From positions 2,666,001-2,730,000 of the forward strand of contig NZ_AP017560.1 of NCBI RefSeq assembly GCF_003967015.1: a DNA stretch of 64,000 bases. The letters are read 5' to 3'. Shown here piece by piece: positions 8,566 through 16,576 of the stretch. Positions within the stretch are counted from its first letter, which is position 1. Every line of letters begins with the position of its first letter. Under the pieces are notes generated by a model that was not told where the DNA came from, searched no databases, and was given only the letters and a program-made list of their open reading frames with translations. Made by a program: the position numbers and the translations under genes. Origin of the DNA: Pseudanabaena sp. ABRG5-3 (GTDB taxonomy: Bacteria > Cyanobacteriota > Cyanobacteriia > Pseudanabaenales > Pseudanabaenaceae).

Positions 8566-10266
8566 CTATACATTAATGGCTTTGATATGGGCTTGACGTG
8601 CAATAGGAGAATTAACTCGATGCAAGGCACTGCGCGGTAATACTCGTAAAACTTCTTCACTGGTGGTAATTCCAGCATTGAGTTTATTGATCGCTGCCTT
8701 GCGGAAAGAATTAAAATCAATTTCATTAAGATAACGATTCATTTGGGTAATTGTGCCTTCATAAATCATGTGACGAAAGGCTTCATCAATATCAATGAGT
8801 TCGACAACTGCTTCCCGCCCAATATAGCCTGTAAAAAAACATTTTTTACAGCCCTTGCCTTTACGCCACTGTGTGGGATCAAGATCTTCGCGTTCTAGTC
8901 TTAGGGCTTGCAATTCCGAGTTTTGTGGATGATGGGTAACTGAGCAATAGGGACAGTTTTTACGGACAAGACGTTGAGCGACCACACCCAAAAGAGCATC
9001 GCTAATTAATCCAGGATCAGGACCTAAATCCTTAAGGCGGGGGATCGCGCTAGCAGCATCATTGGTGTGCATGGTCGAGAGAACTAAGTGACCTGTCAGA
9101 GCCGCACGAACAACAGTTTCCGCCGTTTCGGGATCGCGGACTTCACCCACCATGACAATATCGGGATCTTGTCGTAAAATGGCGCGTAGTCCTGCGGCAA
9201 AGGTCATGCCTGCGGGTTCACAAACCTGTGTTTGCGTAATATTCGGCAAAATATATTCAACGGGATCCTCCACGGTGATGACATTGACATGCTCTTGGGC
9301 GATCGCCTGCAAGCTGGTATACAGAGTACTGGTTTTGCCCGATCCCGTAGGACCAGTCATGATGATTAGTCCTTGAGGTTGCCGTAACCAACTGTCATAA
9401 ATTTTCAGAGTGCGATCGCTAAAGCCCAAAGATTCCAAATGATTAGAAAAAGGATTATCGCGAGGCAATAGGCGAATTACTGCTTTTTCACCACAGACAC
9501 AGGGCAAAGTACTCACCCGCATATCCAAATTCAGATTCAGATTTTCATCGCTAGTATATTCTTTGCCAATACGTCCATCTTGAGGGCGGCGACTATCAGC
9601 AATATCCATATTGGACATTACCTTGAGGGCAACAATAATTTTGCGACTAATTTCAAGGGGCAAGGTTTTGATATCGCGCAAAATGCCATCAATGCGATAG
9701 CGTACTCGTAGACCTGTGGGGGTTGGCTCTAGGTGGATGTCACTGGCACGATGTTGTAAGGCGATCGAAATCAGGGCATTAATGCGCCGAGTCTGATCGA
9801 CTGCTTGGGATAGGTATAGATCGGTGACTTCACCAATATCGACCTGCTCGGTTTCACCTGTGAGGGGATTGATCGGTTGTGCCGAATGAATCTGATTAGG
9901 GTTAGGAATATTTTGGCGACGAAACCATGTGCGGTAACTATCGGCTGAAATCCTGAGGATTTTAATTTCCGTTAAGGTGCGATCGCTAATTAGCTTGATC
10001 TGTTCGTGATTGATATTGTTGGGACTACCGATATAAAAACAATTACGCCATAACAATAAAGGTATTACAGGCGGCAAAATGCTGCGATCTTCAAATTCGC
10101 GAAAAAATCGATGATTTAAATCTTGATCTAGCCAATCTAGATGTACATTGCCATGAATATCAATTAGAAATTGCAAAGCCTCTTCACAGGAGGCAATGTT
10201 TCCATGACGCAACCTTTTCCAAACTGATTCCCCTACTAATTGCCCTATTATCTGACTCATTCCCAT
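8566..10266 (-). CDS. PilB/GspE-type secretion ATPase
   Basis: Hexameric ATPase of the type IV pilus assembly / type II secretion class, acting on the cytoplasmic face of the membrane. In 566 residues: an N-terminal region (1-150) without a strong motif, the N2 domain with RASDIHLEPTPTGLRVRYRI at 173-192, Walker A GPTGSGKT at 305-312, Asp box at about 330-337 (TVEDPVEY), Walker B MVGEVRD at 372-378, His box STMHTNDA at 397-404, and a zinc-binding set C438, C441, C473, C476. It is shorter than PilB proteins, which often exceed 650 residues, mainly at the N-terminus, and no pilT, pilC or gsp gene is adjacent. It may be the second PilB/GspE paralogue found in many cyanobacteria rather than the main pilus motor. 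Confidence 0.9.
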   Translation of the reverse strand: MGMSQIIGQLVGESVWKRLRHGNIASCEEALQFLIDIHGNVHLDWLDQDLNHRFFREFEDRSILPPVIPLLLWRNCFYIGSPNNINHEQIKLISDRTLTEIKILRISADSYRTWFRRQNIPNPNQIHSAQPINPLTGETEQVDIGEVTDLYLSQAVDQTRRINALISIALQHRASDIHLEPTPTGLRVRYRIDGILRDIKTLPLEISRKIIVALKVMSNMDIADSRRPQDGRIGKEYTSDENLNLNLDMRVSTLPCVCGEKAVIRLLPRDNPFSNHLESLGFSDRTLKIYDSWLRQPQGLIIMTGPTGSGKTSTLYTSLQAIAQEHVNVITVEDPVEYILPNITQTQVCEPAGMTFAAGLRAILRQDPDIVMVGEVRDPETAETVVRAALTGHLVLSTMHTNDAASAIPRLKDLGPDPGLISDALLGVVAQRLVRKNCPYCSVTHHPQNSELQALRLEREDLDPTQWRKGKGCKKCFFTGYIGREAVVELIDIDEAFRHMIYEGTITQMNRYLNEIDFNSFRKAAINKLNAGITTSEEVLRVLPRSALHRVNSPIARQAHIKAINV

Positions 10267-10330
10267 TAGCCCATCGTAGAACTTGCCAATATACTATCAG
10301 CAAATCAAAGCAGTGCTTTACCATCTCTCT

Positions 10331-10373
10331 AAAATGCCAAAGGACAAAGCACTGCTTTGTCCTTTGGCATTTT
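10331..10373. terminator. Perfect 21-bp-arm palindrome
   Basis: 10331-10351 pairs with 10353-10373 around a single central base; arms begin AAAATGCCAAAGGAC and end CATTTT. It overlaps the stop codon of the 62-residue gene to its right on the minus strand, and so sits between that gene and the PilB-like gene. Confidence 0.75.
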
Positions 10374-10560
10374 ACTTCATCTCGTTATATTTTTTGTTGA
10401 ACTGTTTCTTTGCCTGTTCATACACCTCAAGTGTAATCTGCTGAAAGTTGTTATCTTGAGCATATTTTTCAATCTTTTTAAAAGCAAAAGGTCTCACAAA
10501 AAATGGGATATCCTTCAGCTTTGCTTCGGCTTCAGCAGTCCATGTAATCTTTTCACTCAT
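10372..10560 (-). CDS. PCP-reductase-domain small protein
   Basis: A 62-residue protein, MSEKITWTAEAEAKLKDIPFF and on, matching the short C-terminal domain found in the light-independent protochlorophyllide reductase B subunit (PCP_red family): a W-T-A-E-A-E-x-x-L opening, then IPFFVRPFAFKKIE and an acidic/aromatic end. Stand-alone copies are common in cyanobacteria; the role is not established and may be binding of a tetrapyrrole or of an Fe-S partner. No chlB, chlL or chlN is near. The ATG at 10560 begins exactly at the family start. Confidence 0.8.
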   Translation of the reverse strand: MSEKITWTAEAEAKLKDIPFFVRPFAFKKIEKYAQDNNFQQITLEVYEQAKKQFNKKYNEMK

Positions 10561-10643
10561 TGATTTTTTATTTGTATTTCAGTTAGATTTTTTGGCAGAG
10601 TACTTAATACTTTACAAAGTTTAAAGCGTTTTTTAGTGAATTA

Positions 10644-10676
10644 CAGGGTTTTCCCACCTTTGGTGGGAAAACCCTG
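10644..10676. terminator. 15-bp-arm hairpin, loop TTT
   Basis: CAGGGTTTTCCCACC (10644-10658) and GGTGGGAAAACCCTG (10662-10676) pair perfectly. It lies just beyond the stop of the PadR gene on the minus strand, so it can end that transcript. Confidence 0.7.
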
Positions 10677-10679
10677 CAA

Positions 10680-11231
10680 TTAAGATTCAACATCATGCCA
10701 AGCTTCTAAAAGTTCTAACGCTTCATTACACCAATCAATCCAGCCTTGCTCAAAGTTAATGCCTCGGCGCAAGGTCAAATAGGCAAAACGATATTCCCTC
10801 TGGCAGTCTTGGGGTGAGCTAAAAAAATTACGCTCGATCGCCTGATATATCTCTAGCTGTTGTTGATGCAATTGGCGATGGTCTTTGATTTTTTGAATAG
10901 TTGCTTCTTCAGGAATTAAATAACCTGCATAGATTTTAAGCAAAAACTCATCTTTGCTCGAAGCAATATCGCTGGATTGGAGGAGCCATGTTTTCAAGTG
11001 GGACAAGCCTAAGCTTGTTACCGAAAAAACTTTTTTATCAGGTCTTCCCTCTTGGGCGATCGCTTCGGCAGCAATCCAGCCTTGCTGCTCTAGTTTTGTT
11101 AACTCTCGATAAATCTGTTGGTGGGTAGCTTGCCAAAAAAATCCTACCGAGCCATCAAATTGTTTAGCGAGGTCATAGCCACTTTTGGGTTCTTGGATTA
11201 GTGAGACTAACAGAGCGTAAGCAAGAGACAT
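10680..11231 (-). CDS. PadR family transcriptional regulator
   Basis: A 183-residue repressor-type protein. The N-terminal winged helix opens MSLAYALLVSLIQEPKSGYD and includes HQQIYRELTKLEQQGWI, the PadR recognition and wing region; the C-terminal half is helical with YQAIERNFFSSP and a tail rich in Trp, as in the PadR-s2/Vir_act_alpha_C type. The frame extends nine codons further to an ATG at 11258, but that start lies inside the inverted repeat and gives an atypical N-terminus, so 11231 is preferred. It is divergent from the SDR-cupin-carotenoid oxygenase set. Family knowledge: PadR proteins sense small, often phenolic, ligands and usually repress a neighbour; the ligand here is unknown. 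Confidence 0.9.
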   Translation of the reverse strand: MSLAYALLVSLIQEPKSGYDLAKQFDGSVGFFWQATHQQIYRELTKLEQQGWIAAEAIAQEGRPDKKVFSVTSLGLSHLKTWLLQSSDIASSKDEFLLKIYAGYLIPEEATIQKIKDHRQLHQQQLEIYQAIERNFFSSPQDCQREYRFAYLTLRRGINFEQGWIDWCNEALELLEAWHDVES

Positions 11232-11250
11232 TTTTGATATGAGGGTTGAC

Positions 11251-11302
11251 ATATGCACTTAGTTGACTATACATTATTTCGTATATTCAACTAAGTGCAT
11301 AT
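11251..11302. promoter_or_regulatory. Candidate PadR operator: 16-bp perfect inverted repeat
   Basis: ATATGCACTTAGTTGA (11251-11266) is the exact reverse complement of TCAACTAAGTGCATAT (11287-11302), with 20 bp between. It occupies the divergent gap between padR and the SDR gene and covers the likely promoter of both, the expected place for an autoregulated PadR operator. Confidence 0.7.
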
Positions 11303-11367
11303 TAACTTGTTTGAATAGAGGCTAGCTTTTATCCAAACAACTCACCACGTTACAGGAGACGAAAATC

Positions 11368-12384
11368 ATGAACGCTTCTCAGGACGGACTTCACGTTATT
11401 TTTGGTACAGGTGCGTTGGGCATGGCGATCGCCAAACAACTGCTTGCCCAAGGTAAACAGGTACGGATGGTCAATCGTAGTAATCGCGTCAAGTTGCCTC
11501 AAGACGTGGAATTGATGGTGGGCAATGCCGCCGATCCGCGTTTCTCTGAAACCGTTTGCCAAGGTGCATCGGTGATCTATCACTGTGCAGGCACAAAGTA
11601 CAACTTCAAAATTTGGCAGCAGGAATTTCCTCCTTTGCAACAGGGAATTCTCGCAGGGGCGATCGCTAGCGGTGCAAAGTTAATCTATGGCGATAGTCTT
11701 TATGGCTATGGCAAAGTCAATGCACCTATGCGCGAAGATATGCCCTATGCCGCTCAAACCAACAAAGGCAAAATGCGGGCAGCCCTTGCTGAAATGGTCA
11801 TGGAGGCACATCGCGCAGGCAAAGCACAGGTAGCGATTGCCAGAGCTTCTGATTTCTATGGTGAAGGCGTTCTTGGTTCCGTATTTGGCGATCGCGTATT
11901 TATCCCTGCAATTCAAGGCAAGACTGCGGAAGCGATCGGTAACTTAGATTTGCCCCACAGCTATACCTACATCGGTGACTTTGCCAAGGCGATGATTATT
12001 TTGGGTGAGAGGGAAGAAGCGATCGGGCAAGTCTGGCACGTTCCCAATGCGCCCACGATCACCACAAGAGCAATGCTGCATATTCTCTTTGAGGAATTAG
12101 GATTACCCGCCAAGATGAACGGTATGGGCAAAATGATGCTGCGAATTGGTGGAGTCTTCATTCCTGAAGCCGCCGAAACCATCGAAATGTTCTATCAATT
12201 TGAGAATCCATTTATCGTGGATAGCTCTAAATTTGTCAAAGCCTTTGGCGATATTGCTACTCCCCATCGCGAAGCCATTCGCAATACAATTGCATGGTAT
12301 CAGCAATATTTACAAACACAAGCAGAACTAGAGCAAGTAAAAAGCGAAGTTCGCAAGTCTGTCCAGAAAGTTGCTGCAACCTAG
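11368..12384 (+). CDS. NAD(P)-dependent epimerase/dehydratase (extended SDR)
   Basis: A 338-residue extended short-chain dehydrogenase. The Rossmann start HVIFGTGALGMAIAKQL (residues 8-24) has a GxGxxG-type loop, and YGDSLYGYGK holds the serine and tyrosine expected for the active site, though the YxxxK spacing is not standard there. The last 40 residues are helical and charged. An AGGAGA ribosome-binding site lies 8-13 bases before the ATG. It is the first gene of a unit with a cupin and a carotenoid oxygenase (gaps of 30 and 23 bp), under the presumed PadR operator. Its substrate cannot be read from sequence; an apocarotenoid or aromatic alcohol/aldehyde is suggested by context only. Confidence 0.85.
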   Translation: MNASQDGLHVIFGTGALGMAIAKQLLAQGKQVRMVNRSNRVKLPQDVELMVGNAADPRFSETVCQGASVIYHCAGTKYNFKIWQQEFPPLQQGILAGAIASGAKLIYGDSLYGYGKVNAPMREDMPYAAQTNKGKMRAALAEMVMEAHRAGKAQVAIARASDFYGEGVLGSVFGDRVFIPAIQGKTAEAIGNLDLPHSYTYIGDFAKAMIILGEREEAIGQVWHVPNAPTITTRAMLHILFEELGLPAKMNGMGKMMLRIGGVFIPEAAETIEMFYQFENPFIVDSSKFVKAFGDIATPHREAIRNTIAWYQQYLQTQAELEQVKSEVRKSVQKVAAT

Positions 12385-12414
12385 AGCAAATTCCAGCCTT
12401 CTCATCACAAATCT

Positions 12415-12879
12415 ATGACTATCATCGATCCTAGCCAAGTTCCTAGCCGCACAGGTTCTAATTATCCAGATTGTTTTAAGCCAGTAGTTGCGGGACGCGA
12501 AAAGAAACGCCTCGGAGATGCAGCAGGAATCAAAAACTTCGGAGTAAACTTAACCACCCTTGCACCGCAATCTCGTTCTGCACTCCGCCATTGGCATACC
12601 AAACAAGATGAATTTATCTATGTCCTTTCGGGAGAATTAACGCTGATTACCGATGCAGGCGAATCGATTTTAAAGTCAGGTCAAGCAGCAGGATTCCCTG
12701 CGGGTCAGGCGAATGGGCATTGTCTCTATAACCATACTGATGCAATCGCCACATATCTAGAAATCGGCGATCGCACTCCTAATGATTCAGGAAATTATCC
12801 CGATGACGATCTCGTTGCCATAGCGATCGAACAAGGCTGGCAATTTACCCATAAAGATGGAACCCCCTATTCTTCTTAG
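12415..12879 (+). CDS. Cupin domain protein
   Basis: A 154-residue single-domain cupin. The first cupin motif is seen at SALRHWHTKQDEFIYVLSGE, with two histidines and a glutamate as metal ligands, and the second at AGFPAGQANGHCLYN with the third histidine. Similar cupins annotated in bacteria include sugar isomerase-like and dioxygenase-like proteins, so the reaction is open. The gene sits between the SDR and carotenoid oxygenase genes with short gaps and the same strand, so the three are very likely co-transcribed. Confidence 0.85.
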   Translation: MTIIDPSQVPSRTGSNYPDCFKPVVAGREKKRLGDAAGIKNFGVNLTTLAPQSRSALRHWHTKQDEFIYVLSGELTLITDAGESILKSGQAAGFPAGQANGHCLYNHTDAIATYLEIGDRTPNDSGNYPDDDLVAIAIEQGWQFTHKDGTPYSS

Positions 12880-12902
12880 AATCTATTAAACAAGAGAAAA
12901 CT

Positions 12903-14333
12903 ATGACTACAACTATTGACAAACAAGCAAAACAAGCATCTTGGGCTAAGGCGATCGCTAAACCCGCGACTGAGTTTCCCCTTACCCACCTCTCGATTGT
13001 CTCTGGTAAAATCCCTGAAAATCTGAAAGGTTCTCTCTATCGTAATGGACCTGCTCGTTTAGAACGTGGCGGAATGCAAGTAGGGCATTGGTTTGATGGC
13101 GATGGTGCAATTCTTGCCGTGCATTTTACAGAAGGAAAGGCGCGTGCAACCTATCGCTATGTGCAAACGGAAGGATATCTCGAAGAAGAGAAAGCCAACA
13201 AACTGATTTATGGCAACTATGGCATGGCTCCCACAGGCTCATGGTGGCAGCGTTTCGGCAAATCGTCCAAAAATGTCGCTAATACTTCTGTTCTCGCTTT
13301 ACCTGACAAACTGCTTGCTCTCTGGGAAGGTGGTTTGCCCCATGCTCTTGATTTAGAAACCTTAGAAACCTATGGCTTAGCCAATCTGGAAGGATTAGAT
13401 CACAAACGTGCTTACTCGGCGCACCCTAAGCGTGATTCCCAAACTGGCGAGATCTTTAACTTTGGTGTTTCCTACGGCAAGGACGCAACTTTACATCTTT
13501 ATCGCAGCGATCGCAATGGCAAGCTCATCAAAAAGAATCAAGCCAATTTGCATGGTCTGCCAATGATTCATGATTTTGTCCTAGCAGGCGATTATCTAAT
13601 TTTCTGTGTGCCACCGTTGCGGATGAATCCCTTTCCTATATTGCTGAATCTCCAAAGTTATAGTGATTCTCTCGCATGGAAGCCTCAAGAGGGTACAGAA
13701 ATCTTAGTATTTGATCGCCATAATCTCGAACTAGTTAGCCGCAATATTGCTGAGCCTTGGTTTCAATGGCATTTTGGTAATGGCTATAGCGATCGCGATG
13801 GCAATCTAGTATTTGATCTCATCCGATATTCTGACTTCAGCACTAATCAATTTTTGAAGGAAGTTGCCACAGGTAAAATCACAACTCCAGCCAAAGGAAC
13901 TCTCTGGCAAATGCGCCTCAATCCCCAAACGGGTGAATTTCTCGAAACTTCACAAGTACTAGATCGTGGTTCTGAGTTCCCCATTGTTGCCCCTGCCCAA
14001 GTTGGTAAAAATTCTCGCTATACCTATCTATCTGTCCGTCATTCTGAAGATCAACAAACAGAATTATTTGATGCGATCGCTCGTTACGATTACCAAACCA
14101 ATACTGTAACTGAAGCGGATCTAGGTACAAATCGTTATCCAATGGAGCCATTATTTGCCCCTGATCCCACTAATCCTGATAAAGGTTATATCATTACCGT
14201 TGTCTTTGATGGCGATCGCGAATGTTCTGAAGTATGGATTTTTGATAGCGATCACCTAGATTCTGACCCTGTTTGCCGTCTAGCATTACCAAGCGTTGTA
14301 CCAATGGGTTTTCATGGCACTTGGCGATCGTAA
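12903..14333 (+). CDS. Carotenoid oxygenase (RPE65/CCD family)
   Basis: A 476-residue iron-dependent double-bond-cleaving oxygenase. The family's opening LKGSLYRNGPARLERGG appears at about residues 40-56, followed by HWFDGDGAI. Four histidines expected to bind Fe(II) are visible in SAHPKRD, IHDFVL, FQWHFGNGY and GFHGTWRS at the extreme C-terminus. This length and ending match bacterial apocarotenoid 15,15'-oxygenases and the related stilbene-cleaving enzymes; the family alone does not tell the two apart. Third gene of the PadR-linked unit. A tandem pair of short hairpins lies beyond it. Confidence 0.92.
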   Translation: MTTTIDKQAKQASWAKAIAKPATEFPLTHLSIVSGKIPENLKGSLYRNGPARLERGGMQVGHWFDGDGAILAVHFTEGKARATYRYVQTEGYLEEEKANKLIYGNYGMAPTGSWWQRFGKSSKNVANTSVLALPDKLLALWEGGLPHALDLETLETYGLANLEGLDHKRAYSAHPKRDSQTGEIFNFGVSYGKDATLHLYRSDRNGKLIKKNQANLHGLPMIHDFVLAGDYLIFCVPPLRMNPFPILLNLQSYSDSLAWKPQEGTEILVFDRHNLELVSRNIAEPWFQWHFGNGYSDRDGNLVFDLIRYSDFSTNQFLKEVATGKITTPAKGTLWQMRLNPQTGEFLETSQVLDRGSEFPIVAPAQVGKNSRYTYLSVRHSEDQQTELFDAIARYDYQTNTVTEADLGTNRYPMEPLFAPDPTNPDKGYIITVVFDGDRECSEVWIFDSDHLDSDPVCRLALPSVVPMGFHGTWRS

Positions 14334-14337
14334 AATA

Positions 14338-14422
14338 TAGGGAGTACAACGTACTCCCTATTATTACTCCATAATTAAATAAAGGGAGTACGACGTAATC
14401 CCTAATTATTACTCCATAATTT
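14338..14422. repeat. Two tandem copies of a 39-40-bp hairpin sequence
   Basis: 14339-14377 and 14383-14422 are near-identical (AGGGAGTAC[A/G]ACGTA...CCCTA followed by ATTATTACTCCATAAT). In the first copy TAGGGAGTAC (14338-14347) pairs perfectly with GTACTCCCTA (14351-14360); the second copy has a mismatch in this stem. Probably the terminator of the carotenoid oxygenase unit, later duplicated. Confidence 0.75.
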
Positions 14423-14427
14423 AAGAT

Positions 14428-15027
14428 ATGAAAATTTTGCAGGCTGATGCCAACTATACTTTTCGTTCTTATTTTGAGCTATCCAATGATACGGATGAGA
14501 TTTTAGCTGAGTTTGATTACAAACTTGTCAAAAAGCGATTGCAACTACCAAGAACTAGCCGCCAATTATCAGGACTGTCAGAACTAAAACAGAACCTTGA
14601 AAATGTACTTCCCTATGTACCATTAACTAGTGAAACTGCAAGGCGAGAAATTTTGGTAGCTCCTGTGTTAAGTAAAGTTGCCATGATTTGTCAGCAGATC
14701 CTGCGAATTGAATATCCTGTGAAGGTTAGTAATCTTCTGCAAGGGAATCTGGATTACTTAATTCGATCTATCCATAGTCTCATTGTTGTTGAAGCAAAAC
14801 GGGATGATTTGACTCGTGGTTTTACACAGTTAGCAGTTGAAGCGATCGCTTTATCGATGTTAGATGATGCGCCAGATCGACTCTATGGTGCGGTTACTAT
14901 TGGCAATCTATGGATATTTGGGATTTTAGATGTTACTTCTCGAACTATATTTCAAGATATTGGTTCCTATACCTTGCCCGATGATTTAGAAGATTTAATT
15001 AGCATTTTGGTAGGAATTTTAGAATGA
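14428..15027 (+). CDS. Hypothetical protein, possible PD-(D/E)XK nuclease fold
   Basis: 199 residues, no signal peptide or membrane helix. The segment LDYLIRSIHSLIVVEAKRDD followed by GFTQLAVEAIAL resembles the core of PD-(D/E)XK-fold proteins: an aspartate in a strand, then E-x-K, then a helix with a glutamine. Proteins of this kind are common single genes in cyanobacteria and have no confirmed role. About 200 bp downstream is an HTH protein on the same strand; the two are separated by a strong 22-bp-arm hairpin and are probably not one transcript. Confidence 0.6.
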   Translation: MKILQADANYTFRSYFELSNDTDEILAEFDYKLVKKRLQLPRTSRQLSGLSELKQNLENVLPYVPLTSETARREILVAPVLSKVAMICQQILRIEYPVKVSNLLQGNLDYLIRSIHSLIVVEAKRDDLTRGFTQLAVEAIALSMLDDAPDRLYGAVTIGNLWIFGILDVTSRTIFQDIGSYTLPDDLEDLISILVGILE

Positions 15028-15061
15028 GCAATAGGCTTAAGCCCCTTGTTTGTCTTACGGC

Positions 15062-15108
15062 AAGAGATTTTTGAAAGTGTTGCAAAGCAACACTTTCAAA
15101 AATCTCTT
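15062..15108. terminator. Perfect 22-bp-arm hairpin
   Basis: AAGAGATTTTTGAAAGTGTT at the start of the left arm; 15062-15083 pairs with 15087-15108 around AAA. It follows the nuclease-like gene by 35 bp. Confidence 0.75.
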
Positions 15109-15234
15109 ACTGTGGGTTTGAGCGCAAAGCGCTGTAACAGCTAAGGCGATCGCTATAATTGGTATAAGATCAATTAGTGATGTTAGATTCATTTTCTACT
15201 TGAAAATCTAACAAAGTTTTCAATATTATCAAAG

Positions 15235-15651
15235 ATGCCACCAAGGTTACAGGTCAAAACTGAAGATTGCTCACCACTAGGGCTTTACGTTCTCCAATAC
15301 TTAGAAGATCAAGACATTAGCATGAATCATCTTGCTGAGTTAACTGGAGTCCCACAACCAAGACTAAGAGGCGCTTGTTTTAAGGGAACCTGTCCGACTC
15401 CTGAGACTTTAAGAAAATTAGCAAAAATTATGGGGAAGCACCATTTAGAGCTTTACACCCTAGCGTATCAAGGCAGAATCGAACAGGTTCCTGAAGATGT
15501 TGATGATAATTTGCTAGATATTTTAATTAGGCAAATGCTAGAAACGGCTCGCGAGTTAAACTTAGCCATGCCAAAAGTCCAGCCATCAAAGGCAAAAATT
15601 CGTAAGGCGTTAATAGAACTAGGTTTTAGAGAAAAACGAGAAGAACTATAA
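15235..15651 (+). CDS. HTH (XRE-like) DNA-binding protein
   Basis: 138 residues. A helix-turn-helix of the Cro/C1 type covers about residues 15-65: GLYVLQYLEDQDISMNHLAE, LTGVPQPRLRGACFKG and TPETLRKLAKIMG give the expected five-helix pattern, with small residues at the turn. The remaining half is helical and charged with no second domain I can name. It is preceded by about 130 bp of intergenic DNA and followed immediately by a hairpin terminator, so it is likely a single-gene unit converging on cpcF. Its target is unknown. Confidence 0.75.
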   Translation: MPPRLQVKTEDCSPLGLYVLQYLEDQDISMNHLAELTGVPQPRLRGACFKGTCPTPETLRKLAKIMGKHHLELYTLAYQGRIEQVPEDVDDNLLDILIRQMLETARELNLAMPKVQPSKAKIRKALIELGFREKREEL

Positions 15652-15653
15652 CA

Positions 15654-15680
15654 AAAAAGGCTCGCGAAGCGAGCCTTTTT
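15654..15680. terminator. Bidirectional hairpin terminator
   Basis: AAAAAGGCTCGC (15654-15665) pairs with GCGAGCCTTTTT (15669-15680), loop GAA. It has an A-tract on one side and a T-tract on the other and separates the HTH gene from convergent cpcF. Confidence 0.85.
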
Positions 15681-15690
15681 ACTTGGGTTA

Positions 15691-16518
15691 CTAATTAGTT
15701 TGCCCGACCATAGCCGCTAGTTTCTGAAAACGCCGTGGATCACCTTCCTCTAAATTTGCTGCACGTTCCAGACGCTTAATTTCGTAAAGCTGCTTGAGAA
15801 TATCTTGCCAATCATCAGGGGTTAAAGGGGATTGTTTCTCTTGAGTAGGGGGTACTTCTGTAGAAACGTGAGTATTTACTTGAATATTTTGCCGAATATT
15901 TTGGAGAGCGAGCCAAACACGGGCGCGAACAGCCACAGTTTCTTCACTATCTGTCATCTGTTCTAATTGGGATTGAATTTGCGATCGCCATTGAGGATAT
16001 TTATCTGCGATCGTAATCGCTAAAGCTTGTAAGCCCACAACTGCCGCATAACGTACCACCCATTCATCATCCTGTTTTGCCACAAATAGCAATGCTTCCA
16101 AAGCCTCCTCTTGAGCAATCTCGCGAAGTTCTTCGGGGAACCAATGCCACTTCATCAAACCCAAACCCTTAACTGCAGCGCGGCGCACACTAAAGGCAAA
16201 GTCGGCGGTTGCGACACCAAGCAAAGTTACTAAACCTCGTGGATCACCAATCCCTGCTAAAGCACGAATTGCCCATGATCGCGCTGTGTAGTTGTGCATA
16301 TCCAGAAGTTCCAATAACGCAGGAACTGCTGGATCGCCTAGCGAAATAAGTCCATCGACAGCAGCAACAGCAGCTCCGGGGTTGTTGTAGCTAAGCGCCT
16401 CAATCAAGGTAGGAATAGCTCCTTCTAACCGAGCATTCGCTAGATTTTGGACTGCTTCAAGTAGTCGTCTAGAAGAATCCGCTTCTTCTACGGCCTGAAT
16501 GAGTTGAGAAAGAGACAT
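15691..16518 (-). CDS. cpcF: Phycocyanobilin lyase subunit CpcF
   Basis: With CpcE it forms the heterodimeric lyase that attaches (or removes) phycocyanobilin at the alpha-phycocyanin cysteine. The 275 residues are mostly HEAT/Armadillo-like repeats: ALSYNNPGAAVAAVDGLISL, DPAVPALLELLD, YTARSWAIRALAGIGDPRGL and VRRAAVKGLGLMKW are successive helical pairs. Assignment as CpcF rather than another E/F-type lyase subunit rests on its place behind cpcE and cpcA and on length. It starts 58 bp after the end of cpcE, so both are probably co-transcribed. Confidence 0.85.
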   Translation of the reverse strand: MSLSQLIQAVEEADSSRRLLEAVQNLANARLEGAIPTLIEALSYNNPGAAVAAVDGLISLGDPAVPALLELLDMHNYTARSWAIRALAGIGDPRGLVTLLGVATADFAFSVRRAAVKGLGLMKWHWFPEELREIAQEEALEALLFVAKQDDEWVVRYAAVVGLQALAITIADKYPQWRSQIQSQLEQMTDSEETVAVRARVWLALQNIRQNIQVNTHVSTEVPPTQEKQSPLTPDDWQDILKQLYEIKRLERAANLEEGDPRRFQKLAAMVGQTN

Positions 16519-16576
16519 ATATCAGTAAAGTAGAGGAGGCAAGCAAAGTAAAGGATAGCTTTGTGGTTTCTCTACT

